Shown one piece after another: positions 6,697-8,454 of a stretch of DNA of 8,454 bases. The DNA is taken from the NCBI GenBank assembly GCA_946055445.1, contig CAMGGF010000044.1:1-8454 (forward strand), read 5' to 3'. Under the pieces are notes generated by a model, which saw nothing but the letters and a program-made list of their open reading frames with translations, did not search any database and had not been told where the DNA came from. The translations under genes and the position numbers were made by a program. Every line of letters begins with the position of its first letter. Position 1 is the stretch's first letter. This DNA is from an uncultured Ruminococcus sp. GTDB lineage: Bacteria; Bacillota; Clostridia; Oscillospirales; Acutalibacteraceae.

Positions 6697-6771
6697 GCCT
6701 CCTTAGTTAAATGGATATAACAAATCCCTCCTAAGGATTAGTTATCGGTTCGATTCCGGTAGGGGGTGCCA
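6697..6771 (+). tRNA. tRNA-Arg, anticodon CCU (reads AGG)
   Basis: All arms can be folded: acceptor GCCTCCT/AGGGGGT (6697-6703 with 6761-6767), D stem GTTA/TAAC, anticodon stem AATCC/GGATT around the loop CTCCTAA (anticodon CCT), a 4-base variable loop AGTT, T stem ATCGG/CCGGT around TTCGATT, discriminator G and an encoded CCA ending at 6771. Total 75 nucleotides. The D-arm text TTAGTTAAATGGATATAAC matches the E. coli tRNA-Arg(CCU) gene argW as remembered. Acceptor pairs 1-72 and 4-69 are G-U wobbles, which is somewhat unusual. In E. coli argW is a known prophage integration site. Confidence 0.95.
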
Positions 6772-6804
6772 AAAATCCCTTAGACGATAGTCTGAGGGAT
6801 TTTT
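6771..6804 (+). terminator. Intrinsic terminator of the tRNA-Arg transcript
   Basis: Bases 6771-6785 pair with 6790-6804 (AAAAATCCCTTAGAC with GTCTGAGGGATTTTT, one T-G pair) around the loop GATA, followed by ACTTTTTA. The stem begins on the last A of the encoded CCA, so the tRNA 3' end and the terminator overlap by one base. Confidence 0.9.
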
Positions 6805-6811
6805 ACTTTTT

Positions 6812-6876
6812 ACTTCTTACCTCTTCACTCTTACTTCGACCAAAACGCCTTATGGGATTTTTGGGAAGTAAGAAGT
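6812..6876. repeat. Pyrimidine/purine inverted repeat downstream of the tRNA
   Basis: ACTTCTTAC at 6812-6820 is complementary to GTAAGAAGT at 6868-6876, and the overlapping pair CTTACTTC 6830-6837 with GAAGTAAG 6865-6872 is also possible, so several registers can form. One strand is rich in short CTT/TTAC steps and the other in AAG/GTAA steps. This looks like a low-complexity dispersed repeat. No gene lies between 6805 and 6947. Confidence 0.5.
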
Positions 6877-6898
6877 AATATGTAAAAGGTAATAAGTG

Positions 6899-6927
6899 TT
6901 GCGACTTCGCTGTTTTTGTGATAAAAT
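6899..6927 (+). promoter_or_regulatory. Promoter of the AT-rich orphan gene
   Basis: TTGCGA (6899-6904, 4 of 6) and TAAAAT (6922-6927, 5 of 6) are 17 bases apart, and TG at 6919-6920 makes the -10 an extended type (TGATAAAAT). The start should be near 6934, leaving only about 14 bases before the ATG at 6948. The ribosome-binding site is weak (AAGG at 6934-6937). Confidence 0.6.
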
Positions 6928-6947
6928 AAATCTAAGGCAGTGATGAT

Positions 6948-7460
6948 ATGAAAAATTTAATTTTTTCTCAAGATAATTCAATTGAACCTAATGGCGCTAT
7001 TGGTGTTCAAAAATGCGGTATTGTTTTTTGGCAAAAAACAGGTTTTTTAAGGCATTGTAATGCACTTGGTTTCCAATCCATTATCACATTGGTCAATAAA
7101 AAGTTTTCACCATCGAATATACAAAACCTCGGAGATACTTGTTTTATTCAATTTGATAATGATGATAATAAAATTATTTTTCTTTCATTGAAAAAAGAGA
7201 AAAATTCAAACCACTGTTTTATATATGGTGAATCTCACACAGTATATACTGATTTTAAGTTTCATTTGTTTGCTTTGGAAATTGTTAGTTATATTTCCAA
7301 GCAAATCGGTTGTAAATTCTATATAGATGATGCAACTAAATATCTTAAACATAATTCAATTGAAAAACTAAAAGAATATATAGACAATTTTGAAATCCAA
7401 AATTCTGAATCACCTGATTTATTAAGAAAAGTAGTTATTGAGAAACAAAAACAAGAATAG
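6948..7460 (+). CDS. Hypothetical protein, AT-rich, probably horizontally acquired
   Basis: I do not recognise this 170-residue protein. It has no signal peptide or membrane segment and appears soluble. It is lysine-, asparagine- and isoleucine-rich, with Cys at FLRHCNALGF (near residue 37) and a more hydrophobic stretch (FALEIVSYISKQIGCKFYID, about residues 106-125) that should form a helix followed by a strand, then a charged C-terminal tail. The base composition is far lower in G+C than its neighbours: 20 of 60 at 7021-7080 and 10 of 60 at 7141-7200, against 31 of 60 in a parC line. Its only two arginines use AGG and AGA, whereas the neighbours use mainly CGC and CGT. It lies alone between the tRNA-Arg terminator and a hairpin array and has its own promoter. 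A small accessory, immunity or phage-derived protein is conceivable, but nothing in the sequence proves it. Confidence 0.7.
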   Translation: MKNLIFSQDNSIEPNGAIGVQKCGIVFWQKTGFLRHCNALGFQSIITLVNKKFSPSNIQNLGDTCFIQFDNDDNKIIFLSLKKEKNSNHCFIYGESHTVYTDFKFHLFALEIVSYISKQIGCKFYIDDATKYLKHNSIEKLKEYIDNFEIQNSESPDLLRKVVIEKQKQE

Positions 7461-7499
7461 TTAAAGAAAATCCAATGTTTTCGACAGTTCTTTTTGTAT

Positions 7500-7664
7500 T
7501 TGTGTCCGCAAGGACACAACATCGTTTGCGAGTTTACTCGCAACATCATTTATCCGTAGGATAACATCATTCCGCCGCGGTGGATACAAAACGAGGTTGC
7601 GCTTCACGCAAGCAGTGTTGTGCTTCGCACAAACGATGTTACACCTTGCGGTATAAACGAAGTT
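7500..7664. repeat. Array of seven small hairpins with similar linkers
   Basis: Seven inverted repeats follow one another: stems at 7500-7507/7512-7519 (GCAA loop), 7526-7532/7537-7543, 7550-7555/7559-7564, 7571-7575/7580-7584, 7597-7601/7607-7611, 7618-7623/7627-7632 and 7639-7645/7650-7656 (one mismatch). Stem sequences differ, but the linkers are alike: AACATCGTT, AACATCATT and AACATCATT in the left half, then AACGAGGTT, AGCAGTGTT, AACGATGTT and AACGAAGTT in the right half. The first left linker (7518-7526) is the exact reverse complement of 7632-7640, so the whole array may fold as one branched structure. It begins 40 bases after the orphan gene. No protein is encoded. Elements of this style recur in gut Clostridia, as I recall. 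Confidence 0.8.
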
Positions 7665-7734
7665 AAAAGAAGTAGATAACCTCCTCGATTTTCAGACACA
7701 TTTTATTCGTGTCATTAAGTTCAAACTTCCCAGC

Positions 7735-7765
7735 AAAAGACGGTTGCGAGGGCAATCGTCTTTTT
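7735..7765 (+). terminator. Intrinsic terminator downstream of the orphan gene and hairpin array
   Basis: AAAAGACG 7735-7742 pairs with CGTCTTTT 7757-7764, continued by a G-T pair and TTGC 7744-7747 with GCAA 7752-7755; the loop is GAGG and a five-T tract ends the element. It probably ends the transcript from 6934, which would make the hairpin array a 3' untranslated region. Its CAAAAGACGGTT arm matches that of the terminator at 4761-4800. Confidence 0.85.
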
Positions 7766-8027
7766 CAATGAAATTCGTTCCTTATACAACGCGTGAAATA
7801 TTCTTAGGTATGTGAAGGAACAAATTTTATGTCACATTTTGCCGTAAGGCAAAATATTTCGTCTTGCGGATATATAATTGCCCGATTGCATAAGCGGTTG
7901 TTTATTTATTTTTCATCGCTTCCTGCTTGTTTTTTATATCGCAATTCAAGTCGCATATTCGAATTTAGGGGAAGTAAAAAGCAGACAATAATAGATGCGT
8001 TTTTCACAAAAATATTGCAAAAACTGC
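7766..8027. other. Non-coding stretch with two inverted repeats, no credible gene
   Basis: AAATTCGTTCCTT (7771-7783) pairs with AAGGAACAAATTT (7815-7827) at 12 of 13 positions around a 31-base loop, and ATTTTGCC (7836-7843) pairs perfectly with GGCAAAAT (7848-7855) around GTAA, a GNRA-type loop. A short open frame (7829-8089) runs across this region into the promoter at 8028 but has no ribosome-binding site. From 7856 to 8027 I see nothing recognisable; it is AT-rich. Confidence 0.55.
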
Positions 8028-8055
8028 TTGACAAAAGTAAAATACCTGTTATAAT
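8028..8055 (+). promoter_or_regulatory. Consensus promoter of the perR-like gene
   Basis: TTGACA (8028-8033) and TATAAT (8050-8055) are both perfect and 16 bases apart, and TG at 8047-8048 makes the -10 extended. The start should be near 8062, with a leader of about 40 bases. Such a strong core promoter fits a gene held down by a repressor. Confidence 0.88.
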
Positions 8056-8077
8056 AACAGTAATAATTATTGTTATT
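8056..8077. promoter_or_regulatory. PerR/Fur-box-like operator at the transcription start
   Basis: AATAATTATT (8062-8071) is a perfect palindrome that extends imperfectly to 8056-8077. Read as a 7-1-7 box, TAATAATTATTGTTA (8061-8075) matches the B. subtilis PerR consensus TTATAATnATTATAA at 11 of 14 defined positions. It lies just after the -10, over the predicted +1, so binding would block transcription. Autoregulation by the encoded regulator is inferred. Confidence 0.65.
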
Positions 8078-8101
8078 GTTAATTCGTGAGAGGTGGTGCA
8101 T

Positions 8102-8454
8102 ATGCCGCAGGTTAGAAAAAGCCGTCAGCGCGACGCGATTTTATATAATTTGCAGCAACGCTGCGACCATCCCACTGCAATGGAGTTGTATCTTTCCGTG
8201 CGGGAAGAAATTCCGAATTTGAGCCTCGGCACGCTGTACCGCAACTTAAAAGGTATGTGCGAAAACGGTACAGTCATCAGCCTTTCCTCAGGCGGTGAGG
8301 AGCATTACGATGCCATTACACACCGTCACGCGCATTTGCGCTGCGAAAAATGCGGCAGATTTTACGATTTGCCCCAATGTGCCTTGCCGTCGGCAGAACG
8401 CTTGTTGCAAGACGAGTACAACGGTGAAATTCACGATTACAGTTTGATTTTCTT
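8102..8454 (+). CDS. perR: Fur-family regulator, PerR-like, 3' end outside the window
   Basis: This is a metal-dependent DNA-binding repressor of the Fur superfamily; 117 codons are visible and the typical length is about 140-150. ATG at 8102 follows GAGGTG (8090-8095) by six bases. The winged helix contains HPTAMELY (23-30) and the recognition-helix signature IPNLSLGTLYRNL (37-49). The dimerisation part has HYD (68-70), HRHAH (74-78), a CEKC zinc site (81-84) and FYDL (87-90). By alignment to B. subtilis PerR all five regulatory ligands are kept: His23, Asp70, His76, His78 and Asp89, matching His37, Asp85, His91, His93 and Asp104. Aspartate rather than glutamate at the last position favours peroxide-sensing PerR over iron-sensing Fur or Zur. 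The second CxxC of the structural zinc site would lie beyond the window. A PerR-box-like operator covers its own promoter. Confidence 0.88.
   Translation, partial: MPQVRKSRQRDAILYNLQQRCDHPTAMELYLSVREEIPNLSLGTLYRNLKGMCENGTVISLSSGGEEHYDAITHRHAHLRCEKCGRFYDLPQCALPSAERLLQDEYNGEIHDYSLIF

Noticed and set aside
7500..7664. Riboswitch or attenuator for perR
   Set aside because: The array is followed by a terminator at 7735 and lies about 360 bases before the perR promoter, so it is not in the perR leader.
7829..8089. 86-codon open frame upstream of the perR-like gene
   Set aside because: It starts on a hairpin, has no ribosome-binding site, and its hydrophobic end is just translation of the AT-rich promoter and operator.
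7461..8100. Second attachment site matching the tRNA 3' end, which would define an integrated island
   Set aside because: I looked for a copy of GGTTCGATTCCGGTAGGGGG downstream and found none, and there is no integrase in the window.

Overview
The window looks like a chromosomal segment of a gut-type anaerobic Firmicute (class Clostridia, probably near the Ruminococcaceae/Oscillospirales). This is inferred from a divergent topoisomerase IV pair, a cohesin-like surface protein with Cys-rich repeats, a GH29 fucosidase, a PerR/Fur-type regulator, consensus sigma-A promoters and several hairpin-type dispersed repeats of the sort common in these genomes. A 60-base line of the parC gene counts 31 G+C, whereas two 60-base lines of the 6948-7460 gene count 20 and 10, so that gene is compositionally foreign.

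Layout. 1-425: 3' end of a type II topoisomerase B subunit (parE-like). 426-726: a spacer filled with dispersed inverted repeats. 727-2967: the A subunit (parC-like, no GyrA box). 3025-3053: a consensus promoter for 3154-4746, a secreted, membrane-anchored protein with a cohesin-like domain and eight Cys-rich repeats of about 41 residues. 4761-4800: a perfect bidirectional terminator between that gene and the convergent GH29 alpha-L-fucosidase (4822-6282, minus). The fucosidase promoter (6395-6423, minus) and a second consensus promoter (6468-6496, plus) diverge.

The plus promoter faces the most unusual part of the window. A tRNA-Arg(CCU) gene is present twice: a broken copy of its 5' part (6522-6545), interrupted by two tandem hairpin units (6546-6668), and an intact copy (6697-6771) with its own extended -10 box and a strong terminator (6771-6804). 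Next come an AT-rich gene of unknown function (6948-7460), an array of seven small hairpins joined by similar 8-9 base linkers (7500-7664), a terminator (7735-7765), about 260 bases without a credible gene, and finally a strong promoter with a PerR-box-like operator (8028-8077) driving a perR-like gene that runs off the window (8102-8454).

How the parts relate. The topoisomerase pair is housekeeping. The surface protein and the fucosidase fit life on host glycans or plant fibre, but they are separately transcribed and convergent, so no shared pathway is shown. The best candidate for something undescribed is 6468-7664: a tRNA gene partly duplicated around a structured repeat, next to a foreign-looking orphan gene and a hairpin array whose outer linkers are exact reverse complements. 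No complete known mobile element, recombinase or CRISPR array is visible.
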